A stretch of 64,000 nucleotides of DNA, taken from assembly GCF_045679555.1 (NCBI RefSeq), contig NC_092092.1:7371643-7435642 (forward strand), read 5' to 3'. This DNA comes from Salvelinus alpinus (taxonomy: Eukaryota > Chordata > Actinopteri > Salmoniformes > Salmonidae). Each line of letters starts with the position of its first letter. Position 1 is the stretch's first letter. The notes beneath the pieces were generated by a model, which did not search any database, had not been told where the DNA came from, and worked only from the letters and a program-made list of their open reading frames with translations. A program made the position numbers and the translations under genes. This document shows positions 12,455 through 24,065 of this stretch, in pieces.

Positions 12455-12580
12455 CAGAGGGCGCTAACAGTGAGACATGTTAAGGAGACAGAGAAGGAGC
12501 TGAGTAGGAACTTCACTGTAGAAGGAGAAGTACGAGGTCACTATCCAGAGACACTTCACCTTTATAGAGCAGGTAGACAC

Positions 12581-12750
<170 letters not shown>

Positions 12751-13020
12751 CACACACTGATAGGACTGCCTCAAACTCTTATCTAAAATCAATGTGGATT
12801 GGTCAAGGCAATGCCGTCACTCTCTTTTTAAAACTGAAATGTCTTTATTGCCCCTATCTCTCGTCTCACCTTATTTTCTCTCTCTGGGTTTGTGTTGCTG
12901 ATTGATGATAAGAAGGCTCTGAGTGAGCGTTGTGAGGGAATGGTGGGAGAGCTCAAACTAGTGGATCAGAAATACACCATGAACATTGCCAGATTCAGGA
13001 GCAGCATGATCTGGTAAGGG

Positions 13021-13024
13021 GTGA

Positions 13025-13096
<72 letters not shown>
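13021..13096. repeat. (CGCA)n/(CA)n microsatellite
   Basis: Starts as (ACGC)n and passes into CA, directly after the donor of the ALSERCEG exon of the CEP131 relic. 13097-13610 holds no recognisable gene. Confidence 0.95.
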
Positions 13097-13097
<1 letters not shown>

Positions 13098-13611
13098 CTT
13101 ACAGAACTGCCATCCTCTGTCAAGGCCACTAGGTGGCAGGCTTGAGCCATCCACAACAAGAGCTGTAAAGGAGTCAGATGAGATAAGGACCATGTTCAGT
13201 ACCAAACATTTTTTTAATTGTTGCAGATAGAAATGCTATGAATAGAAATGACGTGATTCATTATTCTACATAACATATTTCTATCTGAACGTAACAAAAC
13301 GTTGCGTCCCTGTTTTGTCTACGCATGAGTCTATCCTGGTATGGTCTGTCTGTCAGTGGACTTTTATGACAGTTTATTAAACCCCTGTCCCCTGTCAGCT
13401 GACTAACTCTACACTGTTCTCTCAGCCCTTGTCTGTCTGCGGTTCAGTCTTACCCCCATTAAAACACATAACCACTATTCTTTCATAACCTTTTCCCTCT
13501 TGTGCAATGTAGCCTCACAAACCTTTCACGTTTGCATATCACTATGAATATATGTATGTCTGATTACTGCACACTCCATCTATTATTGGTAACATGAGAT
13601 GTAGCCTAATA

Positions 13612-14423
13612 ATATTATGCCATGTAGCAGACGCTTGTATCCAAAGCGACATACCTGCGTGTATACATTTAATAAAACAATGTACATACGGGTGGTCCCG
13701 TGTACATACGGGTGGTCCAGTGTACATACGGGTGGTCCCGTGTACATACGGGTGGTCCCGTGTACATACGGGTGGTCCAGTGTACATACGGGTGGTCCCG
13801 TGTACATACGGGTGGTCCCGTGTACATACGGGTGGTCCAGTGTACATACGGGTGGTCCCGTGTACATACGGGTGGTCCCGTGTACATACGGGTGGTCCCG
13901 TGTACATACGGGTGGTCCAGTGTACATACGGGTGGTCCCGTGTACATACGGGTGGTCCCGTGTACATACGGGTGGTCCATACGGGTGGTCCCGTGTACAT
14001 ACGGGTGGTCCCGTGTACATACGGGTGGTCCAGTGTACATACGGGTGGTCCCGTGTACATACGGGTGGTCCAGTGTACATACGGGTGGTCCCGTGTACAC
14101 ACGGGTGGTCCAGTGTACATACGGGTGGTCCAGTGTACATACGGGTGGTCCAGTGTACATACGGGTGGTCCAGTGTACATACGGGTGGTCCCAGTGTACA
14201 TACGGGTGGTCCAGTGTACATACGGGTGGTCCCGTGTACATACGGGTGGTCCAGTGTACATACGGGTGGTCCAGTGTACATACGGGTGGTCCCGTGTACA
14301 TACGGGTGGTCCCGTGTACATACGGGTGGTCCCGTGTACATGCGGGTGGTCCCGGGAATTTAATCCACTAACCTGGTATTGCGAGAGCCATGTTCTTCCA
14401 ACTGAGCTACAGAGGACTAATCT
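13612..14423 (-). repeat. tRNA-derived SINE (minus strand) with an internal minisatellite expansion
   Basis: The tRNA-like head is on the minus strand at about 14355-14421 (TAGCTCAGTTGGAAGA as box A). The tail GCAGACGCTTGTATCCAAAG lies at 13628-13647. Between them the SINE body piece CATACGGGTGGTCCCG is amplified into the 20-bp array at 13681-14355. Confidence 0.7.
13681..14355. repeat. 20-bp minisatellite, about 34 copies
   Basis: The unit is TGTACATACGGGTGGTCCCG with a CCCG/CCAG variant. 20 is not a multiple of three and the unit has no stops, so up to five overlapping 210-315-codon frames cycle through it. None is a gene. Confidence 0.97.
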
Positions 14424-14470
14424 GTGGCCAACTGAAAGTACTCTTGATGTTTCCTTGAGGCACCTTTGTC

Positions 14471-14642
14471 ATGGACGATGTCACAGAGATGGTGGAAGAT
14501 GTCACAGAGATGGTGGACGATGTCACAGAGATGGTGGATGATGTCACAGAGATGGTGGAAGATGTCACAGAGATGGTGGAAGATGTCACAGAGATGGTGG
14601 ACGATGTCACAGAGATGGTGGAAGATGTCACAGAGATGGTGT
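14471..14642. repeat. 21-bp minisatellite, 8 copies
   Basis: The unit is GATGTCACAGAGATGGTGGAA/C (would read DVTEMVE/D). It lies just upstream of the acceptor of the EIKKLKEL exon of the CEP131 relic. Confidence 0.95.
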
Positions 14643-14947
14643 CGCTACCAGGAGATTAAGAAGCTGAAAGAGTTAACGCCACGGAAAAGGTCCGCAGGGA
14701 GAAGTGGATCCATGGGAAGACCAAGAAGATCAGAGATCACTGTGAAAGGTGAGAGAGGGGGGATTCAGTTGAAGTTGCCCCTAAGGCAGGTTCTAGCAAC
14801 TACTTACCCTACACTAATCTCCACTAAATCCTACTAGGGAGGAAAATATCTGAAACGGACCCAAGTTCAGTGTTCAGGGTCAACTTAATTAGTGTAACTT
14901 GCGAAAGCAGTCACACTTTAATTTACAACTTATTTCAGACTTTTTAT

Positions 14948-15556
14948 CATTTAGTGGTACTTTTATTATTTAGTGGGACTTATTTAGTGGTACTTTTATT
15001 ATTTAGTGGTACTTATTTAGTGGGACTTTTATTTTTTAGTGGGTCTTATTTAGTGGTACTTTTATTATTTAGTGGGTCTTATTTAGTGGGACTTTTATTA
15101 TTTAATGGTACTTATTTAGTGGGACTTTTATTATTTAGTGGTACTTATTTAGTGGGACTTTTATTATTTAGTGGTACTTATTTAGTGGGACTTTTATCAT
15201 TTTGTGGGACTTATTTAGTGGGACTTTTATCATTTTGTGGGCCTTATTTAGTGGGACTTTTATCATTTTGCGGGCCTTATTTAGTGGGACTTTTATCATT
15301 TTGCGGGCCTTATTTAGTGGGACTTTTATCATTTTGTGGGCCTTATTTAGTGGGACTTTTATCATTTAGTGGGCCTTATTTAGTGGGACTTTTATCATTT
15401 AGTGGGCCTTATTTAGTGGGACTTTTATCATTTAGTGAGACTTATTTAGTGGGACTTTTATCATTTAGTGGGTCTTATTTATTGGGACTTTTATCATTTT
15501 GTGGGCCTTATTTAGTGGGACTTTTACCATTTAGCGGGCCTTATTTAGTGGGACTT
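14948..15556. repeat. 33-bp minisatellite, about 18 copies
   Basis: The unit is about TTATTTAGTGGGACTTTTAT plus CATTTTGTGGGCC. The plus-strand reading LVGLLSFCGPY is open for 239 codons by chance. Copies drift from TTATT/GGTAC on the left to CATTTTG/GGGCC on the right, showing directional spread. Confidence 0.96.
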
Positions 15557-15748
15557 GGAACAACAAAAGTCCTAAATGAAATAATGTAAAAAATGAAATT
15601 AAAAAATGATTATTCTTTAGAACTTTATTGTTGGTGCAGAATTGTTTTGATAATATTTATACTATTAAACCTTAAACCTGTCCTCCTCCACCCCAAAAAA
15701 CTCATCCACTTTCATTGGATTTCTTCAACTTTATAAAGGTCCCATTCG

Positions 15749-16034
15749 TAGCACCTACGAAGGTAATTTGCGAACTAATTTAGCATGTAGAATCGTGTAA
15801 AAAATGATGGCAGTCAGCGTCTACAGCGGATGGTCCCTAAAACACAGCTTGCTGGATGATCGGCAGATGAATGCTAGATCCACATTCAATGCGATGTGTG
15901 GCGAGCCTTAAGATTTTAAAGTTAGGCTGTTTACTGTGAAAAGAATGTTGGACATCTCCCAGATGCTGACTGCCATCATTTTTTACACGATTCTACATGC
16001 TAAATTAGTTCGCAAATTACCTTCGTAGGTGCTA
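15749..16034. repeat. Foldback element: perfect 70-bp inverted repeat, 146-bp loop
   Basis: 15749-15818 (starting TAGCACCTACGAAGGTAATT) is exactly the reverse complement of 15965-16034. I matched every base by eye. The loop holds no open frame. It lies in the CEP131 relic intron between the EIKKLKEL and LEPEVQKL exons. Confidence 0.93.
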
Positions 16035-16078
16035 AGTACTCTCAGCCAGCAAACACTATGGGTGTGTCTGAGGCCTTT

Positions 16079-16258
16079 GTCTACTTTTCTGCTGTTCAAA
16101 TCTGAAATCAGAACAGAAATATATTCTACCAATCAAGCGATACAGATGTTTTAGTAACATCATCAATTATGTTTTCTCTGACATTTTCACCACTTAGTCT
16201 ATTTCTCTGCTTTACTAAACCAGAAATCAGAATACAAATATCTTTCTACCAATCAGGA
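16079..16258. repeat. Diverged tandem duplication, about 118-bp period
   Basis: GAAATCAGAACAGAAATATA followed by TTCTACCAATCA (about 16102-16133) recurs as GAAATCAGAATACAAATATC followed by TTTCTACCAATCA (about 16222-16255). Confidence 0.6.
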
Positions 16259-16599
16259 AAGGCCCTAGCCTTTTGGGGCGTGAAGCAAGATCTTAGTATA
16301 GCCCCGCCTCCACCTCGCAGGCTAAATATTTGAGTGGCCCCCACTCTTAACGGTGGAAATAAATAGTTTTAAAGTAAATTCATAAAATTCCAGACATCTT
16401 TTCATGGGGAGTAGAGAACATGTTGCAGTTTTGAAGGTTTCTGCAATTCTAAACATTATGCCATGAGGCAGAGACAAGTTTAGCAATTTTATAACACATT
16501 TCATGAAAATCAGGTCTGGAGCCAGAGGTCCAAAAGCTGATCTGTAAATACAAGCGGAAGCTGAAAAAGCTGCATGTCCTTCACGAGGCTGAGCTGCTG

Positions 16600-17320
16600 T
16601 AATCAATCAATCAAATGTATTTATAAAGCCCTTCTTACATAAGCTGAAACCCCAAACAGCAAGCAATGCAGGTGTAGAGGCACAGTGGCTAGGAAAAACT
16701 CCCTAGAAAGGTCAGAACCTAGGAAGAAACCTAGAGAGGAACCAGGCTATGAGGGGTGGCCAGTCCTCTTCTGTCTGTGCCGGGTGGAGATTATAACAGT
16801 ACATGGCCAAGATGTTCAAATGTTCATAGATGACCAGCAGGGTCAAATAATAATAACCACAGTGGTTGTCGAGTGTGCAACAGGTCAGCACCTCAGGAGT
16901 AAATGTCAGTTGGCTTTTCATAGCTGATCATTGAGAGTATCTCTACAGCTCCTGCTGTCTCTAGAGAGTTGAGAACCGCAGGTCTGGGACAGGTAGTACG
17001 TCCGGTAAACAGGTCAGGGTTCCATAGCCGCAGGCAGAACAGTTGAAACTGGAGCAGCAGCACGGCCGGGTGGACTGGGGACAGCAAGGAGTCATCAGGC
17101 CAGGTAGTCCTGAGGCATGGTTCTAGGGCTCAGGTCCTCCGAGAGAGAGAAAGAAAGAAAGAAAGAGAGAAAGAGAGAAAGAAAGAGAGAGCTTACTTAA
17201 ATTCACACAGGACACCGGATAAGATGGGAGAAATAATCCAGATATAACAGACTGACCATAGCCCCCCGACACATAAACTACTGCAGCATAAATACTGGAC
17301 GCTGAGACAGGAGGGGTCTG
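16600..17320. mobile_element. Salmonid interspersed repeat inserted inside a CEP131 exon
   Basis: Starts AATCAATCAATCAAATGTAT and includes GCTAGGAAAAACTCCCTAGA and a GA-rich stretch at 17141-17190. This is an abundant salmonid repeat. It cuts the CEP131 exon exactly between AELL (ends 16599) and QADERAAQ (starts 17321). The short open frames in it are not genes. Confidence 0.8.
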
Positions 17321-17795
17321 CAAGCAGACGAGAGAGCAGCCCAATGCTACATACGCCAGAGTGAAGAACTCTGACAACAGCTGGAGAGAGACCGGGACGA
17401 GCAGTGTCAGAGAAAGAGGGAGTTGGCCAAGCAGAGGTGTATACACACAGATGCACACACACACACACACACACACATTACGGTAACACTGTGACAGTAA
17501 ATAGGCAAGACAGGAAACCCAACAGAATGGACAGAAACTAGCTTCAGAGACATGTCTTGTTAGTCACCAAACCATCCCTATACTGTAACTCACTTTAACC
17601 TTACAAGGCGAGTGCATTAGTGTGAGTGGTGTAGAGATGACCTTCGCGTTGTGTGCGTGTGGTGTAGAGATGGCCTTGTTTCCACTCGTCCGTTCTATCC
17701 TACACATGGCCTGGTGTCTATCATACTGTCTGATCTGTAGTGATAAGACACATAGCCTCAGGATAAGAACAAAGGAACCAGGAAAACCAGGCTGT

Positions 17796-17917
17796 GGCTG
17801 CGTCCCAAATGGCACACTATTCCCTATATAGTGCACTACTTTTGACCAGGGCTCTATGGGTTCTGATCAGAAGTAATACCCTGTGTAGGGTATAGGGTGC
17901 TGTTTAGGACGCAGCCC
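17796..17917. mobile_element. Short palindromic MITE
   Basis: Starts GGCTGCGTCCCAAATGG and ends TAGGACGCAGCC. The inner parts mirror each other (CTATATAGTGCACTACTTTT...). The same family is truncated at 34285-34390. 17437-17795 otherwise holds a CA run at 17454-17477 and no gene. Confidence 0.75.
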
Positions 17918-18252
17918 AGTGACTAATGGGTAAAGTATAGCCTCTGGCATTGAGCTACATCCTCTTCACGTGTACTATCTGATAGGAAACCTGTTCTCAA
18001 CATCTTTAACCCTGGTGTAGTCTTAACATTCTGTATACTCCCCTTGTCCCAACGGTCTTCAATAAACCCTTCAAATTAACCCGCTTCATTTAATTCTAAA
18101 CCACAAGTCTATTTTGCATGAAGAAACAACCTGTCATTCATCACAAACTTTGTGAATAACTGGGTTTTCCCTCTTCACAATGCAGAAAGCATTTAATCAG
18201 TGGACACCACTCGTTTTTTATTACAACACACTTGTCATACTTGTTTTTTTCA

Positions 18253-18615
18253 TGTCACGATTGTTTGTATAGACGGACCAAGGCTGAGTTCCACATAATA
18301 TTTAATAGTGAAACTTAGCAAAACAAACAATAAACAAACAAACGAAACAACAAACCGGGATAACAGAGGTGCTGCATACACTTACTCAAAACAATATTCC
18401 ATAACCCACAGGTGGAAAAATGCAACTTAAGTATGATCCCCAATTAGAGACAACGATTACCAGCTGCCTTTAATTGGGAATTATACACAAACCCCAACAT
18501 AGAAAATTAAACCTAGAACACCACATAGAAATAATAAACTAGACTAAAACCCCTAGTCATGCCCTGACCTACTCTACCATAGAAAATACAGGCTTTCTAT
18601 GGTCAGGACGTGACA
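18253..18615 (-). mobile_element. LTR-like element with TGTCACG...CGTGACA ends
   Basis: The ends are inverted (TGTCACG/CGTGACA). On the minus strand it begins TGTCACGTCCTGACC, like the other LTRs here. The flanks are TTTCA (18248-18252) and CTTCA (18616-18620), a 4/5 match target duplication. The element is 363 bp and has no genes. Confidence 0.7.
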
Positions 18616-18991
18616 CTTCACTAAAGTAGAGGTTTATTATTATATTTGCTAAAGGTACTTCATAGGTGTAAACATAAATTGTTTAGCAAGAGATAGCACT
18701 TGTATAGCCTAAGAAAGTAGCAGAAATGTGCAGAAAGTAGTTTTGAATTAGTTTTATTGAAGGGAAACAATAACAGTCAAACTTTTTTGGCAACATAATG
18801 ATATATTCTTATATACTGTACAATGAGGAATTCAATTACAAAATACTAGTCTTCTCCCATTTGTTGAACCATTGCCCCCACCCACAAGGTGTATAATCAA
18901 CAACAAAAAACAATAATAAAATAAGATAATAGATACAAAACAAAAACATGAAGAGCATAAACCAATCAACTCTAATTAGCACATGTAGAAC

Positions 18992-20400
18992 AGTGCCGTG
19001 TCTTTGGCTATGCCGGATTAAGTGATATGACATGCTATTCTATAAAATCCTTTCTCTGTAATTAATATTACCTGATTGAGCTAATCATGTAAATGTAATT
19101 AACTAGAAAGTCAGGGCACCGCGAAAGAGTGTTTATAGAGCTGTTATCTTCCGAATAAACTCTGAAAGACCTAGTAATATTTTACATCAATAGCAGTCAA
19201 TATTAATCGTCACCTTATTTCAGTCTCATCTGAAAGTTGTAAATTCTTGGTTATCTTCACGAACCCTGGCTAACAAGTTGAATCAGCAATACAAAATTGG
19301 GTTTAATTATTTATTTATTAAATACCTAACTAATCACACAGAATTACATATACACAGAATGCAAATTATGTCATACAGAAAACGTCCCTGGTGGACGGAG
19401 CCGGCATGACGGCTGGTTACACAAAGGAAAGGGGGTTGGGTTTGAGTGAAAGAGCGGGAAGACTGAAGAACAAAGGGAGAAGCTGTGCTATTGTAAATAC
19501 AGTGTCTATGCATTCTAAATTAAAGCCCATTTGGAAAAAGAAAATGCAATAAATATTTACTCTGAGCTGCGCTTCGGTAGGTTGGTCGTAGATGCTGGCC
19601 GTAGATGCTGGCCGTGATGGCCAACAGTGATCTTCCTGTCCTCGGAAGAATGTCTCTGGTGGTAAATTGGATACGTTGTAAGTTCTTCAGTGGGTTAGAC
19701 TGGATCATTTGTCCGTCCTTTCCTAGCCCACGTTTACAGCTGTGGTTGCTAACTAAACGGCTAGGATGTCTCACTTCTTTAGTGAATGAGAGTTCAAAGT
19801 TCATACCATTCACAACTAAAGCTCACGCTGAGGTTGGCTTAGTTCTGTAGTTGACATGTTAGTCCTTTTTAACGTATGGACCGTCGTCCTATCGTCCTCG
19901 GAACAGAAGGTTACATTTTCGTCAAGGGCTTATATAGTGGAGGGAGAGAAGGGTGTGTTTCATAGTTTATAACCAATGTCTCTTCACATGGGCGGGCCAC
20001 TGATTGAGCAGAGCTCTAACCTTATGAAAACCCAATTCTCTCATTTAGAAGCTAAAATTACATTTCATCTTTTTACAAATAGTTTCATATTCAATCATTT
20101 AAAATGCGCAACAATTCCATGTGAATCTGATAACTAGAATGTGTAGACTTTCCCAGATACAGTTTATGTCGTCTTGTCATCAGTCATAATGTCTCAGATG
20201 ACAACCAAACTGACATCATATTCATTAAGTATCAACGCATATTTTCAACTGGTTCTATTACCGAAATATGGTTCCTTTCCCCCACTTGTTTTATGTTCCC
20301 AGACTCTCTATGTTTAACAAAGGCTATTCAAGAGTCCTTCAGTAGAGTCAAGAGAGAGAGGGGAGAAAGGTATTTATGGGGGGGGGGGGTCATACACCTT
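18992..20400. repeat. Long salmonid repeat, copy A (18992-19277 duplicated at 29727-30011)
   Basis: The first ~285 bp, starting CCGTGTCTTTGGCTATGCCG, recurs at 29727 with only scattered differences. The rest has the same low-complexity style (TTTAATTATTTATTTATTAA). No coding region is supported; it may be LTR-derived. It ends in a G run at 20382-20391. 18621-18991 has no gene. Confidence 0.55.
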
Positions 20401-20415
20401 ACCCACAGGTCAATG

Positions 20416-21430
20416 TCATGACAACAGTAAGCAAGTGTGTGCATGGACTTTGCAGATGTATTTCTCACATGTGCAGCACATAGTATTTGTTTTACAGTAC
20501 TTTGGGGGGGGGGGGGGGGGGGATTGGCATCTCCTCCTCTTGCCTGCCCCAGCTGCAGCCTCAGGTGGATCAGGACAAGATTTAGCCCCCTGAACAGCTT
20601 TCACAAGCTCTGCAGTGGCTGCTGTGTGGAGGAGAAGCTCCCTTCTTTGAATGTGTGGGGATACAAGTGCCTTTCCCAGCTGCTCCAGGAACACCCTCCT
20701 CTTGTTCTGCTTATCAGGCATCCAGGTAGGGTTGATCTTGTTCCATATCATGAAGACATTGTATGAGGACACATCAATGATGTTATGGAAGATGACCAGG
20801 GGCCAGTGGGCAGTCATCCTCCTGCAGCTGTAAGTTCCAATCACCTTGTCCAGGTTGTCCATGCCTCCTTTGTTGTGGTTGTAGTCCAGGATGATGGCTG
20901 GCTTCCTGTCCTCACGATCACTGATCTCAGCTGTTTTGTGCAGTGTGCTCAGGAGGACCACATTCTTACCTCCCACATTCTTGGGAGGTAAGAAACTAAA
21001 GTGGTGGTGGGGGTGAAGGCAAACTTTGACGAGAAGGCCTCTCTCCCCCTTGTTGCGAGGAGTGCAGGGGGGAGCTCAGGTTTGTTCTTTCTAACTGTGC
21101 CAACCATGGCGATCTTCCTCTTCAAGAGCTGCTGGCTGAGGTCATAAGTGGTGAAGAAATTGTCACACGTGACATTGTGCCCCATCAGTCCATCTGTCAC
21201 ATCAAGCTAAACCAGCATCCCCTGGTTCTTCTCCGGGCCTCCACTGGTCGGCTTCCCTGTGTAGACTTGCATCTTCCAAGCGTAGCTGGATTGTGCATCA
21301 CAGGCCACCCTTATCTTGATGCCATACTTTGCTGGCTTGCTGGGCATATACTGCCGGAAAGGACAGTAAAACGGCTGAGATCAGTGATCATGAGCGCTTA
21401 TGAAAGCTGTTCAGGGGGCTGAATCTTGTC
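20416..21430 (-). pseudogene. piggyBac transposase (PGBD-like) C-terminal remnant
   Basis: The minus strand carries GHNVTCDNFFTTYDLSQQLL, then KIAMVGTVRKNKPELPPALL (21200-20949). After a frame change come ILDYNHNKGGMDNLDKVIGT and YSCRRMTAHWPLVIFHNIID, ending with a Cys/His cluster CCTCEKYICKVHAHTC (20976-20416). DNFF and KGGMDNLD hold the second and third Asp of the piggyBac catalytic triad. The terminal zinc-binding tail is typical. Weak homology extends upstream to about 21430 with stops. A run of G at 20504-20521 encodes the Pro stretch. It is frameshifted and lacks its N-terminus, so it is inactive. Confidence 0.85.
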
Positions 21431-21462
21431 CTGACATCATTTTTGACCCTTAAGACAACAAG

Positions 21463-22540
21463 GGTTAACTTCTCTGATCTACGGATCCCGGATACGGGTT
21501 TGAATTCGACAACATACGGTGATCGCCACAAATAGTCATATTAAACATTCCTGAAAATACAAGTGTCTCACATGCTTCAAAAGCCTAGAATCTTGCTAAT
21601 CCAACTGCGTTGTCAGATTTAAAAAAGGATTTACTGCGAAAGAATACGATGCGATTATCTGAGCACAGAGCCCCATACCAAACTACTTTTTCAACCAGCA
21701 CAGGTGTAACAAAATCACAGATAGCAATGAAATAAATCGTTTACCTTTGAAGATCTTGCTCTGTTTGCAATCCCAAGACTCATTGTTACACAATGAATGG
21801 TCTTTTATTCGGTTAAATCCATTTTTATAGCCTAACACGAAACATTTTGTGAACGCTTATCTCGTTGAATTTCGTGTCATTCAATTTTCAACGAAACATT
21901 CGATGGAAATACACAGACTAAACCTGACTTTATCCAGTCATGTATGGTTTCCTTGCAATCAACTGTTTGTTTGTAACACAATCAAACTTGATGGGTCATT
22001 TCGCGGGACGTATTGACCCCAAAAAAACGATTGGAAGACAACAAGTAACGACCTCATTGTGCACCAATTATATGACCGCTGTTTCGTTGATTGACTGTAT
22101 TTTAACCCAATGACCACTGATCGTCTTGAAATCTAGCTGGGTAGATAGCCAATGAGCAGAGGTAAACGACAATATCTAATGTTTGTGTTTTGGAAGACCA
22201 ACCCATGTTGTAAACTCCGGCGTAAAGATCGTCAAGAAGTTCCATACTGGAAGTAGCCAAACTCATTACGCACAGAAATGTTTCGGTAACAAGCATCTTC
22301 AGATGTTTATATATCGAAAATCATGGCGAATAAGTCAGGGAAAGCTAAATCTAAGACTAGATATACGAATGTAGACAAAATTATAGAGGAAATTGATCGT
22401 GAAAGTGAAACATATGCTTTTGGAAGACGACTCAGTTAGCGACCATGACTCAAATGGAAGCATATTTTTTGAACAGAGAGGACATTGTTTTGGACTGGTA
22501 AGTTCTTCTCATGCTAATGCCGTTGTTTGAAATTAATAAT
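21463..22540 (+). mobile_element. Salmonid TTAA-bounded repeat with a possible transposase N-terminus
   Basis: Begins GGTTAACTTCTCTGATC at a TTAA. 22324-22500 reads MANKSGKAKSKTRYTNVDKI and then, after a frame change, EDDSVSDHDSNGSIFF. That is a basic start followed by an acidic stretch, as in piggyBac-type N-termini. It points away from the C-terminal relic at 20.4-21.4 kb, so the two are separate copies or an inversion. Confidence 0.4.
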
Positions 22541-23465
22541 ATAAAATATTATTTGTGATTGTTTTTACATTTTATTTGCAATATATAAAAATGTAATGAA
22601 ATGTGTAAAGTACACATTGGCTATACTTCCTCCAGCGCATGCTTCCTCAACTCAGTCTACATATTATGGATTAGAGGGAGCATGGTCGAGATGCGTGTGT
22701 CTGCCGCCAACGTGTCCATCCCCAACGTGTGTCCATCCCCCTCTGAAGCTGGTTCATCCAGCTGGACCTCTGCTGTCTCTGGCGCCACACCTCCCGGGCC
22801 ATCTAGAGGTAAACTGTTCATATTTACTCTTGAGGGCTATATAAATTGATTTGATTTGATAGAGGACTGAGGGTCTTCCAAATATTGAAAGTGTGTATAT
22901 AGTTACGCATGTTATTTTGTAAATGTATATATATTTTTTCTTTATATTTTTTCCCCATTTTTTGGGGGGGTGTGTTAGAATACCATTTTGGTATTTTGTA
23001 TATAGTTATTTGTTTCAAAATGTATACCTTCACCAATTTGGCCAGGGTGACTTCATGATAAATGTCATGTAGCACACTCATTTTGGAAGTTATCATTCTG
23101 AAACTTTGCACAAGTACTGTTGCCCTCTTATGTTTTCCACTGAAATTGTCCCCATATTCATATCTGAATGTTTTTTTTATCTTGTTCATTTTAAAGATAT
23201 ATAAACAATTAAAAAGAATTTTTTTTTTTTAAATCATTAAAAAATATATAAACAATTAAATATACAACAATTAAAAAGAAAAAACACATGGTTTTTTCAT
23301 TGTATTATCTAAACCAGATCTATTGTGTTATATTCTCCTACATTTAATTCACATTTACACAAACTTCAGAGTGTTTTCTTTCAAATGGTACCAAGAATAT
23401 GCATATCCTTGCTCCTGGGCCTGAGCTAGAGGCAGTTAGATTTGGGTATGTCTTCAGGCGGAAAT
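22541..23465. other. AT-rich intronic DNA
   Basis: Nothing firmly coding is seen. 22690-22810 could read VSAANVSIPNVCPSPSEAGS, a Ser/Pro-rich stretch possibly belonging to the transposon N-terminus. It is followed by AT-rich low-complexity DNA. Confidence 0.3.
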
Positions 23466-23469
23466 TGAA

Positions 23470-23490
23470 AGAAGGGGGGGGGGGGGGGGC
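23470..23490. repeat. Poly(G) run
   Basis: About 18 consecutive G. Length errors are likely here. Confidence 0.8.
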
Positions 23491-23635
23491 GTAGTTATAA
23501 GAGGTTTTAAGTGAATCAGGAAACATGGATCTGTTTTGACATAGAACAATGAATCTCCTGTTTCGTGCTAACTGAACAACACATCTCTGTTCTCAAAGCC
23601 TGATGTGACCGTTTTATTAATATCTGATAGGGAAC

Positions 23636-23723
23636 CCTTTTCACTGAAAGAGCAGCAGGGTTGGGATTAGAGATGTGTGTGTGAACCTGTTTCACTGAAA
23701 GAGCAGCAGGGTTGGGATTAAAG

Positions 23724-23772
<49 letters not shown>

Positions 23773-23897
23773 TGTGTGCACGCGTGCGTGCGTGCGTGTG
23801 TGTGTGAATCTGTTTCACTGAAAGAGCAGCAGGGTTGGGATTAGAGATGTGTGTGTGAACCTGTTTCACTGAAAGAGCAGCAGGGTTGGGATTAAAG

Positions 23898-23938
<41 letters not shown>

Positions 23939-24016
23939 TGTGTGCACGCGTGCGTGCGTGCGTGTGTGTGTGAATCTGTTTCACTGAAAGAGCAGCAGGG
24001 TTGGGATTAGAGATGC
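23636..24016. repeat. Higher-order tandem repeat around (TG)n
   Basis: CACTGAAAGAGCAGCAGGGT followed by TGGGATTA recurs five times. The ~174-bp block 23638-23811 (short unit, long TG tract, TGCACGCGTGCGTG) is repeated at 23812-23983 with a shorter TG tract. Confidence 0.9.
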
Positions 24017-24065
24017 CTAACTGTCTGTGTGTGATTTTGGTTTTACTATTTAATTTTTTATAAAT

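Noticed and set aside
13542..14541. Five overlapping 210-315-codon frames on both strands
   Set aside because: All come from the 20-bp array, whose length cycles through the three frames without stops.
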